Shown here: positions 34,031 through 42,701 of the stretch, piece after piece | How the letters are laid out: every line of letters begins with the position of its first letter | Position numbering within the stretch: position 1 is the first letter of the stretch | Source of the DNA: Nonomuraea jiangxiensis | GTDB lineage: Bacteria; Actinomycetota; Actinomycetes; Streptosporangiales; Streptosporangiaceae | DNA: 64,000 bases | Direction: 5' to 3' | NCBI RefSeq assembly: GCF_900099965.1 | Contig: NZ_FNDJ01000005.1 | Location: 186,001-250,000, forward strand | The notes under the pieces: model-generated | The model's input: the letters and a program-made list of their open reading frames with translations, nothing else | The model's database searches: none | What the model was told of the DNA's origin: nothing | Translations under genes and position numbers: made by a program

Positions 34031-34801
34031 TCAGGGACTGAACGGATCCAGGCGCAACCAGGCGGCGGTGGCGTCGTCGTGCCGCTTCCCGCGCACGGGT
34101 CCCCGTGCCGCCTCCAGCTCCCGTACGGCCCCGAGGACGGCCGCCGGACCCGACGACTCCATGGCGGCCAGCAGGTCGCCCCAGCTCCACCCGTACCAGT
34201 CGACGAGCCGCGTGGCCCCGTCGGTGAACACCCCGACCCCCCGCAGGTCGTGGGCGGCCACGCTCCCGCACACCGCCTGGCGCGCCGCCTCCGGCAGCGC
34301 CCCCGCCACCCAGAACCCCCCGCGCGCGTTACGCAGGCGCCGCACCAGCTCCACCGAGTACGGCCGCCCGCCGGGCAACCGGTCCAGCCGCTCGTCGGAG
34401 ACGACCTCGGCCCGCCCGTCGGCCCGGAGGAAGGCCACCGGCGAGTCCCCCAGCACGAGGTATTCCACCCGCCCGCGCGCCCCCCGCACCATCGCCACCG
34501 TCGAGGACGGCGAGTCCGGGTTGCGCAGGTCGCAGGTGCCGCGATGCGTGGCGCAGACCTCCTCGACGGCCTGTTCCAGCAGCCCGGCCAGCGACCCGTT
34601 GTGACCGGCGGCCAGCCCCGCCGCCAGCGCGCTCCCCAGCCGTCCCACCAGCCACGCGACGTCGTGCGCGCATCCGCTGTCGACCCCGGGCGCCGCCGTG
34701 GCGCCGTCGAGCACCACCGCCCAGGACGGCCCGGCGAGCACCAGGTCCTCGTTGGGCCGCTCGGACCCGGCCCGGCTGGAATGTGTGACCTCGGCGAACA
34801 T
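34031..34801 (-). CDS. PP2C-like protein phosphatase
   Basis: A 256-residue PP2C-family protein. NEDLVLAGPSWAVVLDGATA carries the first metal-binding Asp (usually RxxNEDx...DGHG, here DGATA), YLVLGDSPVAFLRADG the second, and FTDGATRLVD and KRHDDATAAWLRL the last ones. The motif set is diverged, so activity is likely but not certain. It might counteract a Ser/Thr kinase not encoded nearby. It lies 84 bp upstream of the LuxR regulator, in the same direction. Confidence 0.88.
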   Translation of the reverse strand: MFAEVTHSSRAGSERPNEDLVLAGPSWAVVLDGATAAPGVDSGCAHDVAWLVGRLGSALAAGLAAGHNGSLAGLLEQAVEEVCATHRGTCDLRNPDSPSSTVAMVRGARGRVEYLVLGDSPVAFLRADGRAEVVSDERLDRLPGGRPYSVELVRRLRNARGGFWVAGALPEAARQAVCGSVAAHDLRGVGVFTDGATRLVDWYGWSWGDLLAAMESSGPAAVLGAVRELEAARGPVRGKRHDDATAAWLRLDPFSP

Positions 34802-34888
34802 GACAGCGACTGTGCCACACCGCCGATCCCCCGGCGGCAGGGGCCATGGCGGCTCAGCCGCGATGACCCCCGCTCACGATCCCGCGGG

Positions 34889-35998
34889 CTAGACGATCAC
34901 CAGCTCGCGCGAGGTGTTGTTCAGCCGCTCGCCGCCGGTCTCGGTGCACACCAGGATGTCCTCGATCCGGGCCCCGTGCCGGCCCGGCAGGTAGATGCCC
35001 GGCTCGACCGAGAACGCGAACCCGGGCTCCATCGGCTCGCCGTTGCCGGACACGATGTACGGCTCCTCGTGCGTCTCCATCCCGATCCCGTGGCCGGTCC
35101 GGTGCACGAAGTAGTCGCCGTAGCCGGCCTCGGCGATCAGGTCGCGGGCCGCGGCGTCGATCGACTCGCACGACACGCCCGGCCGCACCGCCGCGCAGGC
35201 CGCGTCCTGGGCCTGCCGCAGCACCTCGTAGTACGCGGCGAACTCGGCGGACGGCTCGCCCACGCAGTAGGTGCGGGTGGAGTCGGAGCAGTAGCCGCTG
35301 GGGAAGGTGCCCCCGATGTCCACCACCACCGGGTCCCCGGCCTCGATCACCCGGTCGGACACGTCGTGGTGCGGGCTGGCGCCGCTCGGCCCGGAGGCGA
35401 CGATCACGAAGTCGACGGTCTTGTGCCCGGCCGCCCTGATCGCCTCGGCCAGGTCGGCGGCCACCTCGCGCTCGGTGCGCCCGGCGCGCAGGAACTCCGG
35501 CACCCGCCGGTGCACGGAGTCGATCGCCTCCCCCGCCTCCCGCAGGGCCGCCACCTCGGCGGGCGACTTGCGCATCCGCAACTCCCGCAGCACGCTGCCG
35601 GCCAGCACCTGCTCGGCCCCGGGCAGCGCGGCGCGGAAGCGCAGCGACGCCATGGCCCACATCCGGTCGGCCAGGCCGACCTTGGCCGCCTTCCCGAGCC
35701 GGGCCGCCGCCATCGCGTACGGGTCGTCGGTCTCGTCCCAGGCCACGAACTCCAGCCCGAGCCGGGCGGCGGGCGAGGCCTGCGCGGAGGGCAACTCCAG
35801 GCGGGGCACCACCAGGTAGGCCTCGCCGGCGGCGGGCACCACGAGGCACGTCAGCCGCTCCGACGGCTTGGCCTCATAACCGCTCACATAGCGCAGGTCG
35901 GGCCCTGGGGTCAGCAGCAGGGCGTCGAGACCGGCCTTGGCGGCGGCTTCCTGAACGGCGGCGACACGGGACACGGGATACAGATCAGAGGACGTCAC
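34889..35998 (-). CDS. M24 family metallopeptidase (Xaa-Pro peptidase-like)
   Basis: A 369-residue pita-bread enzyme. An N-terminal creatinase-like domain (LLTPGPDLRYVSGYEAKPSE) precedes the catalytic domain, where the five dimetal ligands are all present: Asp in VVVDIGGTFPSGY, Asp in CSDSTRTYCVG, His in HRTGHGIGMETHEEPY, Glu in SVEPGIYLPG and Glu in GARIEDILV. It is most like Xaa-Pro aminopeptidase or dipeptidase and probably cytoplasmic. It sits alone, 87 bp from the PP2C gene. Confidence 0.93.
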   Translation of the reverse strand: MTSSDLYPVSRVAAVQEAAAKAGLDALLLTPGPDLRYVSGYEAKPSERLTCLVVPAAGEAYLVVPRLELPSAQASPAARLGLEFVAWDETDDPYAMAAARLGKAAKVGLADRMWAMASLRFRAALPGAEQVLAGSVLRELRMRKSPAEVAALREAGEAIDSVHRRVPEFLRAGRTEREVAADLAEAIRAAGHKTVDFVIVASGPSGASPHHDVSDRVIEAGDPVVVDIGGTFPSGYCSDSTRTYCVGEPSAEFAAYYEVLRQAQDAACAAVRPGVSCESIDAAARDLIAEAGYGDYFVHRTGHGIGMETHEEPYIVSGNGEPMEPGFAFSVEPGIYLPGRHGARIEDILVCTETGGERLNNTSRELVIV

Positions 35999-36140
35999 AG
36001 CCCATAATCTACTCGGAGCCCGCCTCCTAAAATCCGCGAAAAGCTCTCACAACGCAGCCAGTCATGGCTACGCTCCGTTCCATGTCGATCACGTATTGTG
36101 GGACCAATTGTCCAGTTCCACTGCGCTTGAGAGTGAGACC

Positions 36141-37340
36141 ATGGTCGACGTCATAGGCGCGGCCGAGCTGCTCGGGCACGAAAGTGACGCCGAGATGCTG
36201 GCCATACGACTGGCACACGCCCAGCGGCTCGGCAACATGGGGTGGGCTGAATGGCACCTGCACAGCGGCGAGACGATCTGGTCCGACCAGGTGTACGTGA
36301 TCTTCGGCCGCGCCCCGGCCCAGGGCCCGATCCCGCTGCCCGAGCTGGCCGCGCACATCGAGCCCGCGGACGTGGGCGCGCTCGACCGGCTCCTGTGGTC
36401 GGCCGTGCAGGGCGTGGAGCCGGTCCAGGCCGAGTTCCGCATCCGGCGCGGCGGGTGCTCCGGCGACCTGCGTGACATCCGGGTGGTGCTGGAGCCGCTG
36501 ATGACCCCCGGCGGCCCGGCCGGCATGCACGGCGTCATCCAGGACATCACCGGCCGCCGCCGCGCCGAGCGCATGGTGTCGGAGTCGCGCCGCCAGCTCC
36601 TGGAGGCCCGCGAGCAGGCCGCCGAGGAGCGCCACGTCATGCTGGCCCTGCGCGAGGCCATCCTGCCCGAGCCGCCGTGCCGCCTGGACCTGCCGCACAC
36701 CAGGATCGCCGTGCGCTACGTGCCCGCCGAGACGACCGCGAACCTCGGCGGCGACTGGTTCGAGGCCGCCCCCACCCCGGACGACCGCCTGCTGCTGGCC
36801 ATCGGCGACGTCTCCGGGCACGGCCTGCCCGCGATCGCGCGCATGGCCCAGCTCCGCCACGCCCTGGTCGGCCTCACCATGACCGCCACGCCCGCCAACC
36901 GGCTGCTGGCCTGGCTGAACGAGCTGGTCATGCACCAGCTCAAGGACACCACCGCCACCGCGATCATCGGCCATCTGGACCCGGAGACGCGGGTGTTCGC
37001 CTGGGGCCAGGCCGGTCACCTGGCGCCCATCCTGGTGCGCGACGGGGTCGCGAGGCGGCTCGACCCGCCCAGGGGCGTGCTGCTCGGCGCCACCTCGGGC
37101 CGCCCGTACGAGCTGGCGACCACCCGGCTGCACCCCGGGGACGTGCTGCTGATGTTCACCGACGGGCTGGTGGAGCGGCGCACCCGTGACATCGACGTCG
37201 GCCTGGACCTGGCCCTGGCAGCGGCCCGCGACGTGCCGGGGCACGACCTGGACGCGGGGCTCGACCGTCTCCTGGCCGACATCGGCGGCCCGAACCCGGA
37301 AGACGACGCGTGCGTGCTGGCGGTGGGCATACTGGGCTAG
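36141..37340 (+). CDS. PAS/PP2C (SpoIIE) serine phosphatase
   Basis: About 399 residues. A PAS domain (GNMGWAEWHLHSGETIWSDQ, then GVIQDITGRRRAE) is followed by a SpoIIE-type PP2C phosphatase: YVPAETTANLGGDWFEAAP, then LAIGDVSGHGLPAIARMAQL, LMFTDGLVERR and the final NPEDDACVLAVG. These enzymes dephosphorylate anti-anti-sigma factors in partner-switching circuits. ATG 36141 follows GAGAGTGAG; GTG 36096 adds 15 residues. It overlaps the next gene by one base (TAGTG). Its anti-sigma partner is not in the window. Confidence 0.9.
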   Translation: MVDVIGAAELLGHESDAEMLAIRLAHAQRLGNMGWAEWHLHSGETIWSDQVYVIFGRAPAQGPIPLPELAAHIEPADVGALDRLLWSAVQGVEPVQAEFRIRRGGCSGDLRDIRVVLEPLMTPGGPAGMHGVIQDITGRRRAERMVSESRRQLLEAREQAAEERHVMLALREAILPEPPCRLDLPHTRIAVRYVPAETTANLGGDWFEAAPTPDDRLLLAIGDVSGHGLPAIARMAQLRHALVGLTMTATPANRLLAWLNELVMHQLKDTTATAIIGHLDPETRVFAWGQAGHLAPILVRDGVARRLDPPRGVLLGATSGRPYELATTRLHPGDVLLMFTDGLVERRTRDIDVGLDLALAAARDVPGHDLDAGLDRLLADIGGPNPEDDACVLAVGILG

Positions 37341-38239
37341 TGCTCATGCTCCTGGACACACCGTCCCTCTACTTCCGGGCCTTCTTCGGCGTCCCCGACT
37401 CGATCAAGGCGCCCGACGGCTCGCCGGTCAACGCCGTACGCGGCCTCATCGACATGATCGCCACCCTGGTGCGCTCCCACTCCCCCACCGCCCTGGCGGC
37501 CACCATGGACGCCGACTGGCGGCCCGCGTTCCGGGTGGCGGCGATCCCGACGTACAAGGCCCACCGCGTCGCCCACGGCGACACCGAGCAGGTGCCCGAG
37601 GCGCTCGTCCCGCAGATCGCGGTCATCGAGCAGCTGCTCGACGCCCTCGGCATCGCCCGCCTGGAGTCGCCCGGCTACGAGGCCGACGACGTGATCGGCA
37701 CGCTCACCCACCAGGCCGACGGCGCGGTGGACATCGTGACCGGCGACCGCGACCTGTTCCAGCTCGTGGACGACGCCGGCCCCGTACGGGTCCTCTACAC
37801 CGCCCGCGGGATCCGCAACCTGCAGATCGTGGACGAGGCGTTCGTGACCGCCAAGTACGGCATCCCCGGCCGCGGCTACGCCGACTTCGCGACCCTGCGC
37901 GGCGACCCCAGCGACGGCCTGCCCGGCGTGCCGGGCGTCGGCGAGAAGACCGCGGCGGCCCTGATCACCCGGTTCGGCTCGCTCGCCGCCCTGCTGGAGG
38001 CGCTCGACGCGGGCGTCACCGGCGGCTTCCCCGCCGGTGCCCGCTCCCGGCTGGCCGCCGCCCGCGACTACCTGCGTGCCGCGCCCGCCGTCGTCGAGGT
38101 GGCCTCCGACTGCCCGCTGCCCGCCACCGACCTGACCCTGCCCGCCAAGCCGCGCGACCCGGACGCACTGGTCCACCTGGCCGACCGGTACGGCCTCGAC
38201 GGCCCCCTCAACCGCCTCCTCGAAACCCTGGGCGGCTGA
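37340..38239 (+). CDS. 5'-3' exonuclease (Pol I N-terminal type)
   Basis: A 299-residue stand-alone 5'-3' exonuclease/flap nuclease. Metal-binding acids lie in LLDTPSLYFRAFFG, YEADDVIGTLTHQA and VTGDRDLFQLVD; the DNA-binding H3TH motif is GDPSDGLPGVPGVGEKTAAA. It is the same fold as the N-terminal domain of DNA polymerase I, but no polymerase domain follows. It may remove RNA primers or flaps. GTG 37340 overlaps the upstream stop by one base; an ATG at 37346 is also possible. Confidence 0.93.
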   Translation: MLMLLDTPSLYFRAFFGVPDSIKAPDGSPVNAVRGLIDMIATLVRSHSPTALAATMDADWRPAFRVAAIPTYKAHRVAHGDTEQVPEALVPQIAVIEQLLDALGIARLESPGYEADDVIGTLTHQADGAVDIVTGDRDLFQLVDDAGPVRVLYTARGIRNLQIVDEAFVTAKYGIPGRGYADFATLRGDPSDGLPGVPGVGEKTAAALITRFGSLAALLEALDAGVTGGFPAGARSRLAAARDYLRAAPAVVEVASDCPLPATDLTLPAKPRDPDALVHLADRYGLDGPLNRLLETLGG

Positions 38240-38258
38240 CTCCCGGGGAGCGGACGCG

Positions 38259-38278
38259 GGCCCGGGGAACCCCGGGCC
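38259..38278. terminator. Strong hairpin between convergent genes
   Basis: GGCCCGGGG and CCCCGGGCC form a perfect 9-bp stem around two bases, 20 bp past the exonuclease stop and before the 3' end of menD. No T run follows on either strand, but strong stems alone are frequent at actinobacterial ends. Bidirectional terminator is likely. Confidence 0.55.
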
Positions 38279-38379
38279 GACGAGCCCGGGACCGGCCGCC
38301 AGGGACCCCGGCCACCGACACCGGGGCCGGCACCGAGGCACGGACCGCCAGTCCGGCCTGCGCCAAAGCTGGGCCTGCG

Positions 38380-40053
38380 CTAGGGCTGGGTCTGCGTCTC
38401 CAGGTAGGATCGCACGGCCTCCTGCGCGGCCTCGCGGAGGCGCTCGTGCACGGCGACGTTCTCCTCGCGGTCGGTGCGCATCTCCACCACCCGCGGCCCC
38501 TCGCCCCGCAACGCCTTGGGCAGCTCGCTGATGTCACCCAGCAGCGTGTACGGGGTCCCCGTCGCGGCCGCCACGTAACCCAGGTCCACCCCGTGCGGCG
38601 TGCCGAAGACCCGTTCGAACGGATCGCGCACCGCCGCCTGGGGCAGCAGCGAGAAGATGCCGCCGCCGTCGTTGTTGACCACCACGAAGCACAGGTCGGG
38701 CCGGGGCTCGCGGGGCCCGAGGATCAGCCCGTTCTGGTCGTGCAGGAACGACAGGTCGCCGATGAGCGCGTAGGAGGGGCCGTTGTGGGCCAGGGCCGCG
38801 CCCATCGCGCTGGAGACCACCCCGTCGATGCCGGAGGCGCCCCGGTTGGCCATCAGCCTGATGCCGCGCCGGGGCCGCATGGACTGGTCGAGGTCGCGGA
38901 TCGGCATCGAGGACCCGCAGAACAGCAGCGCCCCGTTCGGCAGCGCGTCCACCAGGTCCCTGGCCAGCCGGGGCTCGCTCGTGCCCGACAGGTCGAGCAC
39001 CTCGTCCGTCGCCGACCTGACCGCCTGGTCCGCCTGCCGCCAGGCGTGCAGCCACGTGTCGTCGCCCGAGGCGACCGGGATCTCCACCGCCTGCGCCACC
39101 TGCGTGGCCGAGCGGGTCGGGTCGGGCCAGCGGTCCAGGTCGGGCGCCACCACGATGTGCTCGCCCGCGCCCCGCAGCCACGACAGCAGCGGCCGGGACA
39201 GGCCGGGACGGCCGAGCGTGACGACCACGTCGGGCCGGTGGGCCTCGGCGAACTCCGGCGTGCTCAGCAGGTGATGGTAGGTGGAGATGGCGTGGTCGCC
39301 GTAGCGGCCGCCGCCGTTCGGCTCCGACAGCACGGGCCAGCCCGCCATGCCCGCGGCGGCCACGTAGCGTCGCACGTTGGCCGCGCCGTCGCCGACGACG
39401 AGCACGCCCCGCCGGGTCGGCGGGATGTGCAGGGCGACCGGCGGGGGCGCGACCCTGGCCCGCACCCAGGGGCCGCTCTCGGCGCCGTCGAGCGGCTCGG
39501 ACCAGGTGGTGTCGCCGTCGGGGATCAGCGGCTCCCTGAAGGCCAGGTTCAGGTGCACCGGGCCGGGGTTGGCCGGGCCCGCGGCACGCTGGTAGGCGCG
39601 GCAGGCCAGCGAGCGCCAGTAGGCCACCTGGCCCGGGCGGTCCTCCGGCACGCCGACCTCGGCGAACCAGCGGGTCGCGGTGCCGTACAGGCCGAGCTGG
39701 TCGATGGTCTGGTTGGCGCCGGTGCCGCGCAGCTCGGGCGGGCGGTCGGCGGTGAGCACCAGCAGCGGCACCCCGGACTCGCCGGCCTCGATCACGGCCG
39801 GGTGGAAGTTCGCGGTGGCGGTGCCGGACGAGCAGATGAGCGCGACCGGGCGCTCAGAGCGCCGCGCCAGCCCCAACGCCAGGTACGAGGCCGACCGCTC
39901 GTCGATGCGCACGTGCAGGCGCACCCGCGACTCGGCGTGCAGGGCCAGTGCCAGGGGGGCGGAACGCGAGCCGGGGGCCAGCACCACGTCGCTCAGGCCG
40001 CAGCGCACGAGTTCGTCGACGAGCACCGTGGCCAGCGCGGTGGCGGGATTCAA
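38380..40053 (-). CDS. menD: 2-succinyl-5-enolpyruvyl-6-hydroxy-3-cyclohexene-1-carboxylate synthase
   Basis: A 557-residue ThDP enzyme of classical menaquinone synthesis. It joins isochorismate to 2-oxoglutarate. APGSRSAPLALALH, RIDERSASYLALGLARRS and ICSSGTATANFHPAVIEA are the ThDP-binding and substrate blocks; ALIGDLSFLHDQNGLIL and VVNNDGGGIFSLLPQ give the GDx..NN metal motif. Start is taken as TTG 40053: it overlaps the menC stop (TTGA), follows AGGAGG at six bases, and yields MNPATALATVLVDELV, the usual beginning. ATG 40083 would add ten residues inside menC. Confidence 0.96.
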   Translation of the reverse strand: MNPATALATVLVDELVRCGLSDVVLAPGSRSAPLALALHAESRVRLHVRIDERSASYLALGLARRSERPVALICSSGTATANFHPAVIEAGESGVPLLVLTADRPPELRGTGANQTIDQLGLYGTATRWFAEVGVPEDRPGQVAYWRSLACRAYQRAAGPANPGPVHLNLAFREPLIPDGDTTWSEPLDGAESGPWVRARVAPPPVALHIPPTRRGVLVVGDGAANVRRYVAAAGMAGWPVLSEPNGGGRYGDHAISTYHHLLSTPEFAEAHRPDVVVTLGRPGLSRPLLSWLRGAGEHIVVAPDLDRWPDPTRSATQVAQAVEIPVASGDDTWLHAWRQADQAVRSATDEVLDLSGTSEPRLARDLVDALPNGALLFCGSSMPIRDLDQSMRPRRGIRLMANRGASGIDGVVSSAMGAALAHNGPSYALIGDLSFLHDQNGLILGPREPRPDLCFVVVNNDGGGIFSLLPQAAVRDPFERVFGTPHGVDLGYVAAATGTPYTLLGDISELPKALRGEGPRVVEMRTDREENVAVHERLREAAQEAVRSYLETQTQP

Positions 40054-41000
40054 AGTGACGCCTCCTGCATCCGGCGAAGCCACTGTGGAGATTCAATCTC
40101 GAAAGCCGACAAATGCTGATAATTCACCGAAGGGCGTCGTACCGCCAGCCGGCCGTCCACCGGCGTCAGCGAGTCGTCCACCACGTCGCCCGACAGCAGC
40201 GACATGGTGCCGAGCCCGCACGCGTAGGGCAGCGACGGTAAGGCGGCGGCCAGCGCCAGCCCGGCCGCCAGCCCCACGGACGTCTCCACGGCGCTGGACA
40301 CCACGGCCGGCAGCCCGCACGCCTCCACCACGCGCAGCGCCGCGCGCACCCCGCCCAGCGGCTGCACCTTGACGACCGCGATGTCGGCGGCCTCCGCCGC
40401 CCGCACCCGCAGCGGGTCCTCCGCCCGGCGGATCGACTCGTCGGCCGCGATCGGCACGTCGCACCGCCGCCGCACCTCCGCCAGTTCCTCCAGCGTGGCG
40501 CACGGCTGCTCGGCGTATTCCAGGTCGAAGCGGTCGAGCCGCTTCAGCCGCCGTACGGCCTCGTCGACGTCCCACGCGCCGTTGACGTCGACCCGCAGCC
40601 GCCCGGCCGGCCCGAGCGCGTCGCGTACGGCCTCCACCCGGGCCACGTCGTCGTCGAACGTCTGCCCGCGCTCGGCCACCTTGACCTTCGCGGTGCCGCA
40701 CCCCGACGCCCGCACGAGGTCGTGGGCCTGCTCCGGGGCCACGGCGGGCACGGTCGCGTTGACCGGGACGCTGTCACGCACCGGCTCCGGCCAGCCCTCG
40801 AACGCGGCCTCGCGCGCACAAGCCAGCCACCGGGCGCACTCGCGCGGCCCGTATTCCGGGAACGGGGAGAACTCTCCCCAGCCGGCCGGACCGTGCAGCA
40901 GCACCCCTTCTCTGACGGTCTGCCCCCTGAACCGCGTGCGCATGGGGATCCTGAACACCACGGGGGCCACGGGAGAACGCGTCACGACCCTCCTGCGCAT
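40050..41000 (-). CDS. menC: o-Succinylbenzoate synthase
   Basis: A 316-residue enolase-superfamily enzyme. AKVKVA carries the first catalytic Lys pair, VDVNGAWD, EYAEQP and IAADESI are the three metal ligands, and AVVKVQPLGGV holds the second catalytic Lys. It dehydrates the MenD-derived product to o-succinylbenzoate. It precedes menD in a two-gene operon with a TTGA overlap and faces menE across 32 bp. The first few residues (MRRRVVTRS) may be shorter. Confidence 0.95.
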   Translation of the reverse strand: MRRRVVTRSPVAPVVFRIPMRTRFRGQTVREGVLLHGPAGWGEFSPFPEYGPRECARWLACAREAAFEGWPEPVRDSVPVNATVPAVAPEQAHDLVRASGCGTAKVKVAERGQTFDDDVARVEAVRDALGPAGRLRVDVNGAWDVDEAVRRLKRLDRFDLEYAEQPCATLEELAEVRRRCDVPIAADESIRRAEDPLRVRAAEAADIAVVKVQPLGGVRAALRVVEACGLPAVVSSAVETSVGLAAGLALAAALPSLPYACGLGTMSLLSGDVVDDSLTPVDGRLAVRRPSVNYQHLSAFEIESPQWLRRMQEASL

Positions 41001-41032
41001 CTGTCCGACCTATCGCCATTAACCTTACGAGC

Positions 41033-42181
41033 ATGTGGAGGAACCCGTCGCATCCGGACCGTCCGCTGCATGCCATTGTGCAGCCTCCGGGACCCGAGCT
41101 GTTCACCGCCGTCCGTGAGGCGCTCTCGGGTGACGGGCCCGCCGTCCTGCCGCTGTCCCCCGGCCACGCCGAGGCCGCCGTCGCGGCTCTGCTTCCCACC
41201 CACGTCGACGGCGTGCCCCAGGACGGCGGCGTGGGCGTGCCCGACGACGTGGCGGTGGTGATCGCCACCAGCGGCAGCACCGGCGCGCCCAAGGGCGTGC
41301 TGCTCTCGGCCACCGCGCTGCGCGCCTCAGCGGCGGCGTCCCTGCGCCGGGTCGAGGCCTCCAAGGGCGACCGCTGGTTGTGCTGCCTGCCGGTCGCCCA
41401 CGTCTCGGGGCTGCAGGTGCTGGTGCGCGCCCTGCTCTGCGAGACCGAGCCGATCATCCACGCCGGCTTCGACGCGCACGCGGTCCTGGCGTCCGGGGCG
41501 GACCACGTCTCGCTGGTGCCCACCCAGCTCCACCGGCTGGTCAGGCTGGGGGCGGACCTGTCGGTGTTCCGCACGATCCTGCTCGGCGGCGCCGCTCCCC
41601 GCCCCGGCCTGCTCGACCAGGCCCGGGATCTCGGCGGGCGGATCGTGACCACGTACGGGATGAGCGAGACGTGCGGCGGGTGCGTGTACGACGGCCGGCC
41701 CCTTTACAACGTAGATCTCAAAATCGGCGCGGACGGCCTGATCAGGATCTCCGGCCCGGTGCTGTTCTCCGGCTACCGCTTCGGGGAGCCGCCCGGCCCG
41801 TTCGACGGCGACTGGTTCGTCACCTCCGACCTCGGCGAGCTGACCGGCGGCCGGCTCCGGGTGCTCGGCAGGGCCGACGACGTCATCAACACCGGCGGCG
41901 AGAAGGTCGTGGCCGCCGCCGTGGCCGCCGTGCTCGACACCCACCCCGAGGTGGCCGAGGCGGCCGTGATCGGCGTCCCGGATCCCGAATGGGGCGAACT
42001 GGTCACTGCCGTAGTGGTCCCCGCCGACCCCGACGCACCCCCGACACTCGCACAGTTGAGGGCTTTTTGCCGCGACAGGCTTCCGCCTCACGCCGCCCCG
42101 CGCGACCTGCGCGTGGTCCCCCGCCTGCCACTGCTGCCGAACGGCAAGACCGATCTCGTACGGCTTAGGGCAGGAACCTGA
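41033..42181 (+). CDS. menE: o-Succinylbenzoate-CoA ligase
   Basis: A 382-residue ANL adenylate-forming ligase. VVIATSGSTGAPKGVLLSAT is the P-loop motif; VTTYGMSETCGGCVYDG and GELTGGRLRVLGRADDVINT the A4 and A8 motifs; PNGKTDLVRLR at the end has the catalytic Lys. It activates o-succinylbenzoate to its CoA thioester. It is divergent from menC-menD, so the three genes form a regulon; menA, menB and menF are not in the window. Confidence 0.94.
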   Translation: MWRNPSHPDRPLHAIVQPPGPELFTAVREALSGDGPAVLPLSPGHAEAAVAALLPTHVDGVPQDGGVGVPDDVAVVIATSGSTGAPKGVLLSATALRASAAASLRRVEASKGDRWLCCLPVAHVSGLQVLVRALLCETEPIIHAGFDAHAVLASGADHVSLVPTQLHRLVRLGADLSVFRTILLGGAAPRPGLLDQARDLGGRIVTTYGMSETCGGCVYDGRPLYNVDLKIGADGLIRISGPVLFSGYRFGEPPGPFDGDWFVTSDLGELTGGRLRVLGRADDVINTGGEKVVAAAVAAVLDTHPEVAEAAVIGVPDPEWGELVTAVVVPADPDAPPTLAQLRAFCRDRLPPHAAPRDLRVVPRLPLLPNGKTDLVRLRAGT

Positions 42182-42223
42182 CGAGTTGCGGCTGCGTCAT
42201 AGTGGGGAGAGGGAGGAACCTGC

Positions 42224-42523
42224 ATGGATCACACCCGCAAGATGTGGGCATCCGCGGCCGTCGTCGGCGTGATCGTCGCCGCCGGTGTCTCGATCGCCGC
42301 GGCCGCCTCGGCGGGCAAGCTGGAGGAGGCCCGCGCCGTGGTGGAGAAGGCGCCGCCGACCGCCCGGCCGTCGGACTCCAAGACCGACGACGACGACATC
42401 GTCGTGTCCACCGAGGTCAACCCCGACCCTGCCAAGGTCTTCGAATACTGGACGAACAGCCGCATGGAGGATGCTCAGCCCATGCCGATGCCCTCGGCCG
42501 ATCGGCTCCGGCTGCCGGAATAA
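42224..42523 (+). CDS. Small membrane-anchored or secreted protein, unknown
   Basis: A 99-residue protein with a basic start (MDHTRK) and one hydrophobic helix at about residues 9-29, ending AAAASAG, which resembles a signal peptide or an anchor. The remaining 70 residues are acidic, with a DDDD patch and the MEDAQPMPMPSADRL end. No family is recognised. It follows menE by 42 bp and is followed by a strong terminator. Confidence 0.7.
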   Translation: MDHTRKMWASAAVVGVIVAAGVSIAAAASAGKLEEARAVVEKAPPTARPSDSKTDDDDIVVSTEVNPDPAKVFEYWTNSRMEDAQPMPMPSADRLRLPE

Positions 42524-42532
42524 AGAACACCC

Positions 42533-42570
42533 AAGGGGCGGTTCCGTCTATGGGGCGGTCCGCCCCTTTT
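42533..42570 (+). terminator. Terminator after the small secreted protein gene
   Basis: AAGGGGCGG at 42533-42541 pairs with CCGCCCCTT at 42560-42568, ending in TTTT; an inner GGGGCGG-T-CCGCCCC stem can also form. It lies 10 bp after the stop. Confidence 0.75.
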
Positions 42571-42701
42571 CGTACCTCACGGCCCACTCGGGAACAAATG
42601 ACGGCGAATGACGTTATTGATACTGGTGCGCCGCGTGGACTCGATGCCGCCCCACCACAACCTGCTTGATCCCTTCGACTCCGTACGGAGGAGGTGTCCT
42701 C

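Noticed and set aside
37186..40119. A 977-codon plus-strand frame over the exonuclease and menD
   Set aside because: Crosses two well-supported genes on both strands and has no conserved domain.
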